Source: Bacillus smithii (GTDB taxonomy: Bacteria > Bacillota > Bacilli > Bacillales > DSM-4216). From it: DNA of 64,000 nt. A program made the translations under genes and the position numbers. The DNA lies in NCBI RefSeq assembly GCF_001050115.1, contig NZ_CP012024.1, positions 1,716,001 to 1,780,000 of the forward strand, given 5' to 3'. Of this stretch, positions 44,775-54,830 are shown piece by piece. Position 1 is the first letter of the stretch, and each line of letters begins with the position of its first letter. The notes beneath the pieces are model-generated. The model ran no database searches. It worked only from the letters and a program-made list of their open reading frames with translations, and was not told where the DNA came from.

Positions 44775-45938
44775 TCAGTATCTTTCTTCAAACATATCTT
44801 GAAGTGCCTTGTATGCCGTAGAAAACCCTTTAAGTTTTCTAGTGGACCATTTTTCATTCAAGTCCTGTACCGTTAAGAACGTGATTTTTTCTGCTGCTTC
44901 AATACTGGTTAAGCTGTTCATCGTTTTGAGTCGTTTACGTATATCTTTAATCGTTCGTTCAATCGCATTGGTCGTGTAGATGACACTACGAATACTGGTC
45001 GGATATTTCATGAATGTTAGGAGGACATCTAAATCCTGTTCCCAAGATTGGACTTCTCTAGGATACTTTTTAGACCACTTGTCTTTAAACTCATGAAAGG
45101 CTTGAATGGCTGCGTCTCTTGTCATCGAACGATAGATCAGCTTTAGGTCTTCAGCCACTTCAAATTGGTCTTTTTTCCTTACCTTGTTTAACGTATTTCT
45201 TACTTTGTGGACCACACATCGTTGAACATCGGCTTTCGGATAGACGGCTTTAAAGGCTTCTTCAAGACCTGGGAGTCCATCAAAAACACCAAGTAAGACT
45301 TCATGAGCACCGCGTGTATAAAGGTCTTGGAGAATCTCTTGCCAGCCATGCGCGCTTTCTTGACCTCCAACGTAAAAGCCAAGAATTTCACGATAACCTT
45401 CTTCATTGACACCAAGAACAACGTAAATGACTTCTTTGGCATACGTATCACGACGAACTTTTATATAAAACCCATCAAGATACAACACAGAATACCGTTT
45501 GTTTAATGGACGTTGTTGCCATTTTTGAATATCCTCCAACGCGGCATCTGTAATATGACTAATCGTGGTAGGAGAGTAGGTTGAACCAAGAATTCTTTCG
45601 ATAAACTTCCCAATTTCTCGAGTGCTCATCCCACTTTGATACATTTTAATAATCGCCTGTTCCAGCCAGCCGTCTTGACGTTGATAAGGCTCAAACAGTT
45701 GAGTCTGGAAATCCCCGTTGCGATCTCTTGGAACCGTAAGAGCTTCTATTTTCCCGTACTTTGTATCAAGAGTACGGTGATAATAACCATTTCTTGAGTT
45801 TTGAACGTGTTCCTGTTCCACTTGGAGGAAATTTTTGATTTCTTCTCTCATGATGAATTCAAGCTTTTCTTGAACAAAATCTTTTATCATATTTTCCAGT
45901 TGATTTGCGAAATCTGAGTTGAGTATACTATTACTCAT
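44775..45938 (-). CDS. IS256 (mutator) family transposase, copy 2
   Basis: 387 residues. Same block order as copy 1: NSRNGYYHRTLDTKYG, YSVLYLDGFYIKVRRD, VLLGVFDGLPGLEEAFK, QRCVVHKVRNTLNKV and YTTNAIERTIKDIRKRL. Sequence differences are spread throughout, so this is a sister element and not a recent duplicate of copy 1. Confidence 0.94.
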   Translation of the reverse strand: MSNSILNSDFANQLENMIKDFVQEKLEFIMREEIKNFLQVEQEHVQNSRNGYYHRTLDTKYGKIEALTVPRDRNGDFQTQLFEPYQRQDGWLEQAIIKMYQSGMSTREIGKFIERILGSTYSPTTISHITDAALEDIQKWQQRPLNKRYSVLYLDGFYIKVRRDTYAKEVIYVVLGVNEEGYREILGFYVGGQESAHGWQEILQDLYTRGAHEVLLGVFDGLPGLEEAFKAVYPKADVQRCVVHKVRNTLNKVRKKDQFEVAEDLKLIYRSMTRDAAIQAFHEFKDKWSKKYPREVQSWEQDLDVLLTFMKYPTSIRSVIYTTNAIERTIKDIRKRLKTMNSLTSIEAAEKITFLTVQDLNEKWSTRKLKGFSTAYKALQDMFEERY

Positions 45939-46048
45939 AAGGTAGGGTATCTCCTTTCAGTTTTGTTTGGTCGCAAATCTGAGAATACCCTGCCTTTTTC
46001 TTTTTTTCTAGTAGAAAAATTTGCTTACACAAAATAATTTACATCATC

Positions 46049-46612
46049 GCCCCAGAAAATCCATTTCCTAATGGATTAAATGATGTGGTCAAAGTTTTTC
46101 ATTATCTTTGCAACCATGGATACTCAGCAAATAATATTGGTATTTTAGGTGATTCTGCAGGTGGGGGGCTTGCATTATCAATGTTACTAAAGCTCAAGGA
46201 AATGAATGCCAAATTGCCAGCAGCTTTGGGCTTGTTATCTCCATGGGCTGACTTGAGTTTTTCTGGAGAAACTTTTAATACTTTGGCCGGAGTAGATCCC
46301 ATCTTAAGTCAAGAACAGTTATCCGTATTCGCAAACATGTATGTCCAAAAAGAAGATGTAAAAAACCCCTTCATTTCTTCTGTTTATGGAGATTATAAAG
46401 ATTTTCCACCAATGATGATCATTGCTGGTAGTCATGAAATATTATTAAGTGATTCAACTCGCATTGCACAAAATGCTATGAATCAAAAAGTAGAAGTGAG
46501 TTTAGACATTTTTAATGGTCTTTGGCATGTTTTTTGCGCAGATCCTACCTTACCTGAAAGTAAAAATGCTATAAAAAAACTTTCTTCATTCTTTAACAAG
46601 AACTTGTTCTAA
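46049..46612 (+). pseudogene. alpha/beta hydrolase (HSL family), 3' part
   Basis: Continuation of the gene begun at 44213. It contains NIGILGDSAGGGLALSMLLK (nucleophile elbow GDSAG), SPWADLSFSGET, the acid region GSHEILLSDS and FNGLWHVF with the catalytic His. Together the two parts make about 320 residues, the usual length of steryl-acetyl-hydrolase-like esterases. No frameshift besides the insertion. Confidence 0.9.
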
Positions 46613-46745
46613 TTATGTTGTTTCACAAAAGAGAGATTTAAAAATGGCTATTTTCAAATGATCACTCTTTAAAATTCGAGAAAAAATGATTTTTTTAATG
46701 GCTGGATTACCTAAGTCAAACAATATATATTAAATCAAATAAATA

Positions 46746-46781
46746 GGACACTAAACAACGCTTTTGCGTGATTCAGTGTCC
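46746..46781. terminator. hairpin between the esterase and a small membrane protein gene
   Basis: AGGACACT and AGTGTCCT form an 8-bp stem; on the plus strand TCGGTTTTT follows. It probably ends the esterase transcript or serves both converging units. Confidence 0.5.
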
Positions 46782-46822
46782 TCGGTTTTTACGATAGAGT
46801 TGCTTCGTTTCGTCAATCCCTG

Positions 46823-47077
46823 TTATTTTTCCATCGAACGTTTCGTTTTTATCATCCTTATTATTAGAAGGAAAGCAAAAATGACGACACATAACAAAAT
46901 GTCTATTAAGATTTTTGCCTCCATGTTGTGATGCTTCATAACAAAATACCAGCTTGGCGAAAAACAAAAAAGGAAGTACGTTAGTAAATCATGAAAGAAT
47001 AAAGAAATAAGTGTTATTAAAGCTCCGGCTAAAAAACTGGTAGCAAAAGAAATTCCCATTAATTTCATTTCCCTCAT
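46823..47077 (-). CDS. small two-helix membrane protein
   Basis: 84 residues with hydrophobic helices at about 8-40 and 56-75 (IDILLCVVIFAFLLIIRMI) and a basic C-terminus KTKRSMEK. The start is ambiguous among closely spaced ATG codons (47077, 47068, 47059). I do not recognise a family. Confidence 0.55.
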   Translation of the reverse strand: MREMKLMGISFATSFLAGALITLISLFFHDLLTYFLFCFSPSWYFVMKHHNMEAKILIDILLCVVIFAFLLIIRMIKTKRSMEK

Positions 47078-47080
47078 CAA

Positions 47081-47402
47081 CCACCATTATTAGACTATAA
47101 TTCCATTTTATAGGAATCCCAGAGATATTTAAACCTCTTTATTTGTTTTTCTCTCAAATTAAAACGGAAATATTTCCATCAGCCGATCCATTGTCTGTCT
47201 CCCCTATCCGCTTGTAGGTGCCGAAATCATTTTGGTTGTATATCCTTAACGATATACGTTGCAATTGTTCGCTTCCCAAATATTTACAATCCCCTTTGCC
47301 ATGCTGGGCAAAGCGGGAGAAATCCAAGCAATTTTTTAAAGAGCCATGAACAAATGCCTAAGTCACTTCATACTATATTCAAAAACGGAGTGGATCTTTA
47401 TA
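47081..47402. other. gap upstream of the L,D-transpeptidase gene
   Basis: No supported ORF, hairpin or repeat seen. It should hold the transpeptidase promoter. Confidence 0.35.
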
Positions 47403-47735
47403 GTGAAATGGATCGACGTATCCTTATCTCAGCATAGATTAAAACTATTTGACGGAAACAGACTTATAAAAACTTACCCCATAGCAGTTGGAAAAATATT
47501 GACACAAACCCCTTATGGGACGTTTACAATTATCAATAAACAACGCCATCCCGGTGGACCATTCGGAGTGTTTTGGATGGGGTTGTCAAAGCCTCATTAC
47601 GGCATACACGGAACCAATAACCCATCTTCCATCGGCAAGAATGTCTCACATGGATGTATTCGAATGTTTAATCATGATGTTCTAGAATTATCTTCTAAAG
47701 TGCCAGTTGGAACGAAGGTTGTGATTCATAAATGA
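47403..47735 (+). CDS. L,D-transpeptidase (YkuD domain only)
   Basis: 110 residues from GTG 47403 (GGAGTGG upstream), preferred to upstream ATG codons. [20 protein letters not shown] starts the YkuD domain, YGIHGTN holds a conserved His, and VSHGCIRM contains the catalytic Cys. It lacks a LysM domain and a signal peptide, unlike B. subtilis YkuD; similar short forms exist in spore formers and are thought to act on spore or vegetative peptidoglycan. Confidence 0.9.
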   Translation: MKWIDVSLSQHRLKLFDGNRLIKTYPIAVGKILTQTPYGTFTIINKQRHPGGPFGVFWMGLSKPHYGIHGTNNPSSIGKNVSHGCIRMFNHDVLELSSKVPVGTKVVIHK

Positions 47736-48115
47736 CTCTGTTCATTTCTCCCTCTTCGCCAAACATTCTTGTAAATAAGAAGCCAGTGGTTGATTGCTGT
47801 TCCATTCAAATCGATAACAAAGAGTATGACGTGATCATCTATGATATTGCAGCATACATAGCAAACTGAAAAAGGCAAAAAAATTTTGCTCTAAACCACA
47901 TTTTCGTTCGGTACAACATCTTGGGTTAAAGGCATAAAAAAAGCATTTGTGAAGTGCTCCTACCATCATTGGTTGGTTCAGATCGCCATTAGACAGGAGT
48001 CTTCACAAACGCCTTCTCATATTGATCAAAGTTGAATAAAAGAGGTATTCGATAGCCTAGAAAATGAGGGAAAATGGCGGATAAACACCACCAAATCGTG
48101 TTAATCATAATCCCG
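47736..48115. other. gap downstream of mutL with a long imperfect inverted repeat
   Basis: No gene is supported. GCATTTGTGAAGTGCTCCT (47944 on) pairs with AGGAGTCTTCACAAACGC (47995-48012) with few mismatches around a loop of about 33 bases. It could be a terminator for transcripts from either side or a small miniature element. Confidence 0.45.
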
Positions 48116-50011
48116 CTACATTACCCGTTTAAACATTTTTTCCAGTTCATATGCCGAAAAATGAATAATAACGGGTCGGCCATGAGGGCAAGTGAACGGG
48201 TCGGAAGCTTTCCGTAAATCGTCCAAAAGCGCCTGAATTTCATCTTGGCGCAAATGGTGATTCGCTTTAATGGATCGTTTGCAGCTCATCATAATCGCTG
48301 CTTCTTCCCTCAGTTTTTTAATATCAACCGTTTTCATCGTAATCAGTTGTTGAAGGATGTCTTCAATGATCTCTTGTTCTTCTCCTTTTGGAAACCATTG
48401 AGGATGAGCGCGTACGATAAAAGAGTGAATACCGAACGGCTCCAGAAAAACTCCCACTTTTTCCAATTCATCTTTATACTCTAAAATTTTCACATATTCG
48501 TCAGCCGAAAATTCCAATGTCAACGGCACTAACATTTCTTGCAGTTCGTTTTCCACTTGCCCCACTTTTTCACGGAAAAATTCATATTTGATCCGTTCTT
48601 GAGCAGCATGTTGGTCAATAATGTAAAGTCCTAGTTCGTTTTGGGCCAGTATATAAGTTCCATGCATTTGACCGATGGGATATAATGGCGGAATGCGGCT
48701 CTGACGTTGACTGCTCTCGGTCGTTTCCAATGAAGAGTCGTCAGCGGCCTCCACAACCGTTTCGGATTCTTGTACATCATATTCTCGCACAAAATCCGGA
48801 GAACTCTTTGGCTCCGACTGCTCTTGTTCCAACATGTCTTCAGGCAAATGACGTTCCTCTTCTTGATGTTTCTCATAAGTGTTGGTAAGCTCAGGCGGAC
48901 GATGAATTGGAACGGCTGTATCGATAATGGGCTCCGTTTGTTTCGGCAGGTGGTCAAGTTCAAAACTTTGCTGGACAGTTTTTTCCTTTTTCCATTTAGG
49001 AGCAGCATTTTCCAACGGAATCAATCGCTTTGACCGAAACGCTTCTTGAATGGTTTTCATCATCAGCTCATTCAATTCTTGTTCCTTGCTTAAACGAACC
49101 TCCAATTTGGATGGATGCACATTGACATCTACCAGTAGAGGGTCCATTTGGATCATCACTAACGCAATGGGATATCTTCCAATCGGAAGCAACGTGTGAT
49201 AGCCTTCCTGAATGGCTTTCACTAAAGGATAATTTTTGACATATCGGCCATTGATAATAGTCGAAATATAGTTGCGGGAGGCACGCGTTAACTCCGGAAG
49301 GGAGATCCATCCCTCGATTTCAAAATCGATGCTCCTGGCAGAAATCGGGATCATTTTTTTAGCCGTGTTTAGTCCATAGATAGCGGCGAGAACTTGCCGA
49401 GCATCCCCATTTCCGTTTGTTTCAAGCAAAACTCGGCCATTATGTCGCAGCTGAATGGAAACGTCTGGATGAGCAAGCGCCAGACGATTGACCGTATCGG
49501 TAATGTTTCCGAGTTCTGTATGAATCGTTTTCATATATTTCAGCCTTGCGGGTGTATTATAAAAAAGATTGGAAACGATCACTTCCGTCCCTTTACGAGC
49601 GGATGCTTTTTCCTTCCGAACGACCTTGCCTCCTTCTAAGACAGCTCTGGTAGCGGCCCCCTCCCCTGTTCCTGTCGTGATTTCTAAATAAGATACCGAA
49701 GCAATGCTTGGGAGCGCCTCGCCCCTAAACCCTAGCGTACGAATGCGAAATAAGTCGTTTTCATCCTTGATCTTGCTTGTGGCATGTCGTTCAAACGCTG
49801 TCAACACATCTTCTTCTTCGATTCCGTCCCCATTATCCACTACTCGAATGGATTGGAGACCAGCTTCCTCGACATCGATTTCGATCACCGTGCTATGGGC
49901 ATCTATGGCATTTTCCACCAATTCTTTGACAACCGATGCAGGGCGTTCCACGACTTCTCCCGCCGCAATTTTATTGGACAACATGTCGTCGAGTTGAATA
50001 ATTTTTCCCAT
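48116..50011 (-). CDS. mutL: DNA mismatch repair protein MutL
   Basis: 631 residues. GHKL ATPase motifs [33 protein letters not shown] and the C-terminal domain with [13 protein letters not shown] and the CPHGRP motif of the endonuclease site, seen as [13 protein letters not shown]. MutL couples MutS recognition to incision. It follows mutS by 63 bases. Bacillus MutL is a nicking endonuclease, consistent with the conserved C-terminal metal residues. Confidence 0.97.
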   Translation of the reverse strand: MGKIIQLDDMLSNKIAAGEVVERPASVVKELVENAIDAHSTVIEIDVEEAGLQSIRVVDNGDGIEEEDVLTAFERHATSKIKDENDLFRIRTLGFRGEALPSIASVSYLEITTGTGEGAATRAVLEGGKVVRKEKASARKGTEVIVSNLFYNTPARLKYMKTIHTELGNITDTVNRLALAHPDVSIQLRHNGRVLLETNGNGDARQVLAAIYGLNTAKKMIPISARSIDFEIEGWISLPELTRASRNYISTIINGRYVKNYPLVKAIQEGYHTLLPIGRYPIALVMIQMDPLLVDVNVHPSKLEVRLSKEQELNELMMKTIQEAFRSKRLIPLENAAPKWKKEKTVQQSFELDHLPKQTEPIIDTAVPIHRPPELTNTYEKHQEEERHLPEDMLEQEQSEPKSSPDFVREYDVQESETVVEAADDSSLETTESSQRQSRIPPLYPIGQMHGTYILAQNELGLYIIDQHAAQERIKYEFFREKVGQVENELQEMLVPLTLEFSADEYVKILEYKDELEKVGVFLEPFGIHSFIVRAHPQWFPKGEEQEIIEDILQQLITMKTVDIKKLREEAAIMMSCKRSIKANHHLRQDEIQALLDDLRKASDPFTCPHGRPVIIHFSAYELEKMFKRVM

Positions 50012-50074
50012 AAAAGCCCTCTCCTTTCCTCGATCCTCTAAACGGACGGCTTAACGGAGATTCATTTCATCATA

Positions 50075-52693
50075 TTATTGATTTAGTATTTTTTGCAATT
50101 CATATAACTTGTTTAATGCTTCTAACGGAGTCGTTTCTAATAAGTTGAGAGCTTTTAACGCTCGGGCTGCTTCTTTTTCCCGCGGGGTGACGGCTGCTTT
50201 CGGTTCTGTCTTTTGCTCCTCATCGAAGAAAGACAGCTGCTCCACTTCCTGTTTCACTGACGTCTTGGAATCTTTCTTTTCACTTTCATCGGTTTTTTCC
50301 TTATTAGAAGGAGAAGCACCTGTAGATTCGAGATCCGTCAAAATTTCCTTTGCTCTTTTAATCAACGTTTGAGGGAGATTCGCTAATTCCGCTACGTGAA
50401 TACCGTAACTTTTATCTGCAGCTCCTTCTTTTACCTTATGAAGGAAAACTAATTTTCCGTTCTGCTCGACGGCACTTACATGAACATTTTTCAATTGATC
50501 CAGTTCTTTCTCCAAAACCGTTAATTCATGATAGTGGGTCGAGAATAAAGTCTTAGCCCCAATATGATCATGGATATATTCAATGATAGCCTGTGCCAAA
50601 GCCATTCCATCATATGTAGAGGTTCCTCTGCCGATTTCATCGAAAAGAATTAAAGAATTTTGCGTCGCATGAACGATGGCATTTCTTGCTTCCAGCATTT
50701 CCACCATAAACGTGCTTTGTCCTGAAATCAAATCATCACTTGCGCCAATTCTCGTGAACACTTGATCGAAAATAGGCAGAACCGCTTCTTCAGCCGGTAC
50801 AAAACAACCAATTTGGGCTAAAATAGCCGTTAAGGCAATTTGTCTCATATACGTGCTTTTTCCTGACATGTTCGGTCCGGTGATGAGCAGCATTTCCCGA
50901 CCTTTATCCATCAAACAATCATTGGCCACATACATTTGTGAATCCATGACTTTTTCTACAACCGGGTGGCGGCCCCCTTTAATCCGTAATGTTCGCCCAT
51001 CGTTAAAACGCGGTTTTACGTAGTGTTGTTTTTCGCTGACAGTGGCAAAACATTGCAAACAATCCAGCTCGCTGACGGTTTTGGCCAAAGCCTGCAGTCT
51101 CGGAATAAATGTTTTAACATATTCCCGAATAGATAAAAAGATTTCGTATTCCAAATCTACGCTTTTTTCTTCCGCTTGTAAAATTAAAGCTTCCTTTTCT
51201 TTCAATTCCGGTGTGATAAAACGTTCTGCATTTGCCAACGTTTGTTTACGTTCATAGCGCCCCTCTTCCAGCAAATGTAGATTGGCTTTTGTCACTTCAA
51301 TATAATATCCAAACACGCGGTTATAGCCGACTTTCAACGATTTAATTCCGGTTCGCTCTCTTTCTTCTTTTTCCAATTGAGCGATCCATTTTTTCCCGTT
51401 TTGACTAGCGTCTCGGTAGCGATCTAATTCCGCGTGGTAACCGTCCTTGATAATTCCGCCTTCTTTCACGGACAATGGCGGATTCTCGACAATCGCCCGT
51501 TCGAGCAGATCGGTTAATTCTTCACACGGGTCTAATTTGGACGCTATTGTTTGAATATCGTCATTGTCCATTTGACCTAATAGATCTTTCAAAGAAGGTA
51601 TTTGCTGTAGTGATTTTTTCAGCTGGATTAAATCCCGGGCATTGACATTTCCAAACGCCACTCTGCCGGCGAGCCTTTCAAGATCGTAAACTTCTTTTAA
51701 TCGCTCTCTTAGCTCTTGGCGTTCAAAATAACGATTCAGCAGCAACTCGACAAGAGCAAGCCGCTTTTCAATCTTGCTCTTTTGAATGAGCGGACGGTCA
51801 ATCCACTGTTTTAATAGTCTCGCTCCCATGGCCGTCATGGTTTCATCCAAGAGCCATAGAAGAGAGCCTTTTTTCCCTTTCGATCGAATCGTTTCCGTCA
51901 ACTCCAGGTTTCTTTTGGAAAAGTAATCTATTTTCATATAATTATGGACGTGATAGGTTTCGACTGTTTGCAAATGGTCCAAGCTTCTTTTTTGCGTGCG
52001 ATACAAATAATTAAAAAGTCTGGCAGAAGTCGAACGTAGCCGTGAATCCTCAAGCCTTTCCAAAAGATGTTGATATTCCGATTTGACTTCCTGATCTTCT
52101 TCATAAGAAATCGTCAACGACAACCGCTCTTTTATTGTTTTTTGCAAGCTGTTATCAAAAGAAGGGTCGATAACAATTTCTTTTGTTCCAAGCGTGGACA
52201 GTTCATTTACCACATCTTCAAAAGCTGTCAGCAGTGTTACACGATTTTCTCCGGTGGATAAATCCGTATAGGCTAGTCCGAACGTCTCATCTTCCATTCC
52301 GGAAACCGATGCAATATAATTATTTTCTTTTTCCAGCAGTCCTTTCCCTTCCATCATCGTTCCGGGAGTAATCAGCTGGATCACTTCCCGTTTAACTACC
52401 CCTTTTGCTTGTTTGGGATCTTCTGTTTGTTCACATATCGCAACTTTATGGCCTTTTTCAATCAGCTGTTGTATGTAGCTATCGGCAGAGTGATAAGGGA
52501 CGCCGCACATCGGAATCCTTTCATCGCCACCGCCGTCCCTGCTGGTCAAAGTAATTTCCAATTCTTTCGAAGCCTTAATCGCGTCATCAAAAAACATTTC
52601 ATAAAAATCGCCTAACCGAAAAAATAAAAAGGCATCTTGATATTCAGCCTTGATTTTTAAATATTGTTGAATCATTGGAGTATATTGCGGCAT
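50075..52693 (-). CDS. mutS: DNA mismatch repair protein MutS
   Basis: 872 residues from ATG 52693 (GGAG 6 bases upstream), [30 protein letters not shown] holds the Phe-x-Glu mismatch-reading motif. Walker [14 protein letters not shown] and [14 protein letters not shown] Walker B, then STHYHELT, are intact. An acidic/lysine-rich C-terminal segment (about 800-840) is the beta-clamp-linked tail. First gene of the mutS-mutL operon. Confidence 0.97.
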   Translation of the reverse strand: MPQYTPMIQQYLKIKAEYQDAFLFFRLGDFYEMFFDDAIKASKELEITLTSRDGGGDERIPMCGVPYHSADSYIQQLIEKGHKVAICEQTEDPKQAKGVVKREVIQLITPGTMMEGKGLLEKENNYIASVSGMEDETFGLAYTDLSTGENRVTLLTAFEDVVNELSTLGTKEIVIDPSFDNSLQKTIKERLSLTISYEEDQEVKSEYQHLLERLEDSRLRSTSARLFNYLYRTQKRSLDHLQTVETYHVHNYMKIDYFSKRNLELTETIRSKGKKGSLLWLLDETMTAMGARLLKQWIDRPLIQKSKIEKRLALVELLLNRYFERQELRERLKEVYDLERLAGRVAFGNVNARDLIQLKKSLQQIPSLKDLLGQMDNDDIQTIASKLDPCEELTDLLERAIVENPPLSVKEGGIIKDGYHAELDRYRDASQNGKKWIAQLEKEERERTGIKSLKVGYNRVFGYYIEVTKANLHLLEEGRYERKQTLANAERFITPELKEKEALILQAEEKSVDLEYEIFLSIREYVKTFIPRLQALAKTVSELDCLQCFATVSEKQHYVKPRFNDGRTLRIKGGRHPVVEKVMDSQMYVANDCLMDKGREMLLITGPNMSGKSTYMRQIALTAILAQIGCFVPAEEAVLPIFDQVFTRIGASDDLISGQSTFMVEMLEARNAIVHATQNSLILFDEIGRGTSTYDGMALAQAIIEYIHDHIGAKTLFSTHYHELTVLEKELDQLKNVHVSAVEQNGKLVFLHKVKEGAADKSYGIHVAELANLPQTLIKRAKEILTDLESTGASPSNKEKTDESEKKDSKTSVKQEVEQLSFFDEEQKTEPKAAVTPREKEAARALKALNLLETTPLEALNKLYELQKILNQ

Positions 52694-52768
52694 TTGTTTC
52701 TCCAATCCTTTCCCGAAGCCTATTTCTAACAAAGTATAATTATATCATAAAAGAATCATATAATAAAA

Positions 52769-52801
52769 AACAGCCTGATTCCTTCCATGGAATAGGCTGC
52801 T
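52769..52801 (-). terminator. cotE terminator
   Basis: On the minus strand CAGCCTATTCC pairs with GGAATCAGGCTG (near-perfect) and is followed by TTTTTTA, directly after the cotE stop. Confidence 0.85.
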
Positions 52802-52830
52802 GATTCTTCGAAAATTGGCATTCAGATTTC

Positions 52831-53367
52831 TTATTCTTCTTCATCGTCGACGATGAAATCGGGATCGAGTTCTTCAAAGTCTTCATCGGATAGCTCGGAA
52901 TCCCAATCATCTTCTTCAACGCCATCTGGATCGATCATGACGGAGACTTTAGTCTCGCCGATGACTTCTGCTAAAAACTCTCGTTCAATATGAACGACCA
53001 TCTTATTGCCATTCGAAGAAATGACAGCTTCATTACAATTCGGCTGTTGTAGCACACGTGCCACTACTTCTTTATCATCACAATCGGGGTCGCGATACTT
53101 TAATTTCACAACATCCACATACTCCACTTTTTCTGTAATAACGGAAGTTTTTGTGTTGTCATGATGAGAGTACCATAGGTTTATATCATAAGTCCCTCTA
53201 ATTTCGACCGTCTTGCCGCTCTTCCTTGCTTTATATTCGTGATTAATAATCCAGCAGCCTAGAATACTTGAAGGATGATGCGGCGGAGTGATCGTATGAT
53301 GGGACTGGGTAAATTTGCGCCCCTTAGCTACAACTGCCTTTGTTATAATTTCTCTAAATTCTGGCAT
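52831..53367 (-). CDS. cotE: outer spore coat morphogenetic protein CotE
   Basis: 178 residues. [31 protein letters not shown] and [18 protein letters not shown]-like blocks are typical; the C-terminus is very acidic ([15 protein letters not shown] ... VDDEEE). CotE directs assembly of the outer coat. GGAGGG precedes the ATG. It lies between ymcA and mutS as in B. subtilis. Confidence 0.96.
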   Translation of the reverse strand: MPEFREIITKAVVAKGRKFTQSHHTITPPHHPSSILGCWIINHEYKARKSGKTVEIRGTYDINLWYSHHDNTKTSVITEKVEYVDVVKLKYRDPDCDDKEVVARVLQQPNCNEAVISSNGNKMVVHIEREFLAEVIGETKVSVMIDPDGVEEDDWDSELSDEDFEELDPDFIVDDEEE

Positions 53368-53674
53368 TTGAGCGAACCCTCCTCATGTAATTTCACTTTA
53401 TCCTATGCGGAGGGATAAACGGGTGTGCTAAAGCCTCGTGTTTTTTTCCAACAGTGCGGATTCCATGTGAAATAGAATGTTATTCTCCTTCTAATAGAGT
53501 AAGAAAGAATCTATTTTTCATTTTTTCCTTCTCCATTCCGTTCAAATGATATTGAATGTAAATACAAAAAGGGGTTTTCCCAATAGTCGGTATAATGATC
53601 CAAGGGCACTTTTTTTCATATAAAGCTTTATATCGGGCATTGATGATGATCGCGAAAATTCACTCACTCCAGAA

Positions 53675-54314
53675 ATCGAGTAGGAGGGAGCGATTAACTC
53701 CCGTCCTCTCACACCACCGTACGTACGGTTCCGTATACGGCGGTTCAATTAAGATAATTGACGCAAGTCTTTATAACTTCCGTGAATAGCTGTTCTCTTT
53801 ATGCCAGTGGTCACTCCACCCTCCAAGAGGTCTCCCACGGGATTCACCGCTTCCTCCCTCAAGTGAGGTACTACGTTTTCTGTGTTCATCATGACTCACT
53901 GAATACCAAGGGCTATTCTCTCTTAATTGTTCGGTCCTTCTTAGTTGTTCTAGACCAACTAATACTATGACCTCTGCTGACTTCTGACGGTTCAGCTACT
54001 TATCACTAAGTAGGTTATGAAGAGTACTTCACATATCCGCCAGACCTCCCCGGGTAAGTACATGCACTTTCACACCATCTATCCGCCTCATTTACTCGAT
54101 ATGACCTTCGACAGAAAGAGCTTTGTTTTGTTATGCAAACTCACTCAATCATACCTAGCCTTATATGAGGTTCGTGTTCCTCGGACCGGTGTTTTGCCTC
54201 CAGCTTCCTTCAGATTCCGCGTCACCACGGACACCCTTGCTCTTGGCTAACCTCTACTTCTGTCTTCGGGGTTCGGGACTTACACCCTATAGTTCATGTA
54301 CATGCCGGGCGCAC
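53675..54314 (-). ncRNA. group IIC self-splicing intron without an encoded protein
   Basis: On the minus strand the element begins GTGCGCCCGGCATG at 54314 and shows the conserved IIC segments AGGGTG..AGTCCCGAAC, GCAAGGGTGTCCG, AATCTGAAGGAAGC, GAGGAACACGAACCTCATAT and ACCCGGGGAGGTCTGG. Domain V/VI reads GAACCGCCGTATACGG ... CCGTACGTACGGTGG and ends CTCCTACTCGAT at 53675. These match the well-known Oceanobacillus iheyensis IIC intron. At about 640 bases it has no reverse transcriptase ORF; domain IV holds only a short frame. It sits just after the ymcA terminator, the classic IIC target. Confidence 0.92.
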
Positions 54315-54320
54315 ATAGAG

Positions 54321-54356
54321 AAACCCGACGAGAAAAATGATTTGATCGTCGGGTTT
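54321..54356 (-). terminator. ymcA terminator; insertion target of the IIC intron
   Basis: AAACCCGACGA and TCGTCGGGTTT form a perfect 11-bp stem with a 14-base loop. On the minus strand the intron starts six bases after the stem, within what was the T run. Confidence 0.9.
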
Positions 54357-54397
54357 TCTTGCTTAAAAGGGGCTCCTTGGTCAATCTCTTTCGGAGA

Positions 54398-54829
54398 TTA
54401 ATGATGGTTCCCCGATAGCTTGTTTCTAACTTGAGCTCCGGTTTCTCCTGTCAGTAGGTTTCCGCCTGTAGAAGTAATCACTTCATCTGTCACGGTATTG
54501 GATATCGTGTTGGCTACGATCTGCAACAAATCGTTTACATCCACTTGGGATTCTTTAAACTGTTGAACAACGGGAATATCGTCCAATTCTCTCTCAAGCT
54601 GTTCGATTTTTTCTTCCGTTTTTTTCAGCGCTTCTGTTTTTCCATAATGTTGAAAATTGACAGCCTGTTTTTGCAAACTTTTAATGTTTGCTATTAATTG
54701 TCGAACTTTTTCATTTTCATGAATTTTTGCTTCCGCTTTTTTGAAAAAATCGACTTCTTCCGATTCCGCAATCATTTTCGCCAACTCTTTGGCGCGTTCG
54801 ACAATGTCGTCTTTTGAGTATTTGGCCAC
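54398..54829 (-). CDS. ymcA: RicA (YmcA), RNase Y regulator
   Basis: 143 residues, GTG start. The YlbF/YmcA-type helical protein shows LAKMIAESEEVDFFKKAEAK and IKSLQKQAVNFQHYGKTEAL, with a C-terminal tail. In B. subtilis YmcA, YlbF and YaaT form an Fe-S-containing complex that stimulates RNase Y maturation of operons and Spo0A phosphorylation. It lies one base after the miaB stop, as part of the miaB-ymcA operon. Confidence 0.94.
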   Translation of the reverse strand: MAKYSKDDIVERAKELAKMIAESEEVDFFKKAEAKIHENEKVRQLIANIKSLQKQAVNFQHYGKTEALKKTEEKIEQLERELDDIPVVQQFKESQVDVNDLLQIVANTISNTVTDEVITSTGGNLLTGETGAQVRNKLSGNHH

Positions 54830-54830
54830 C

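Larger units (their letters stand above)
44617..46048 (-). mobile_element. IS256-family insertion sequence, copy 2
   Basis: 1432 bp, ends fixed by the 8-bp duplication GCCCCAGA. Ends begin GGTACCGTCAAGAATTTTGT and GATGATGTAAATTATTTTGT. It interrupts an esterase gene. The transposase is intact. Confidence 0.95.
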
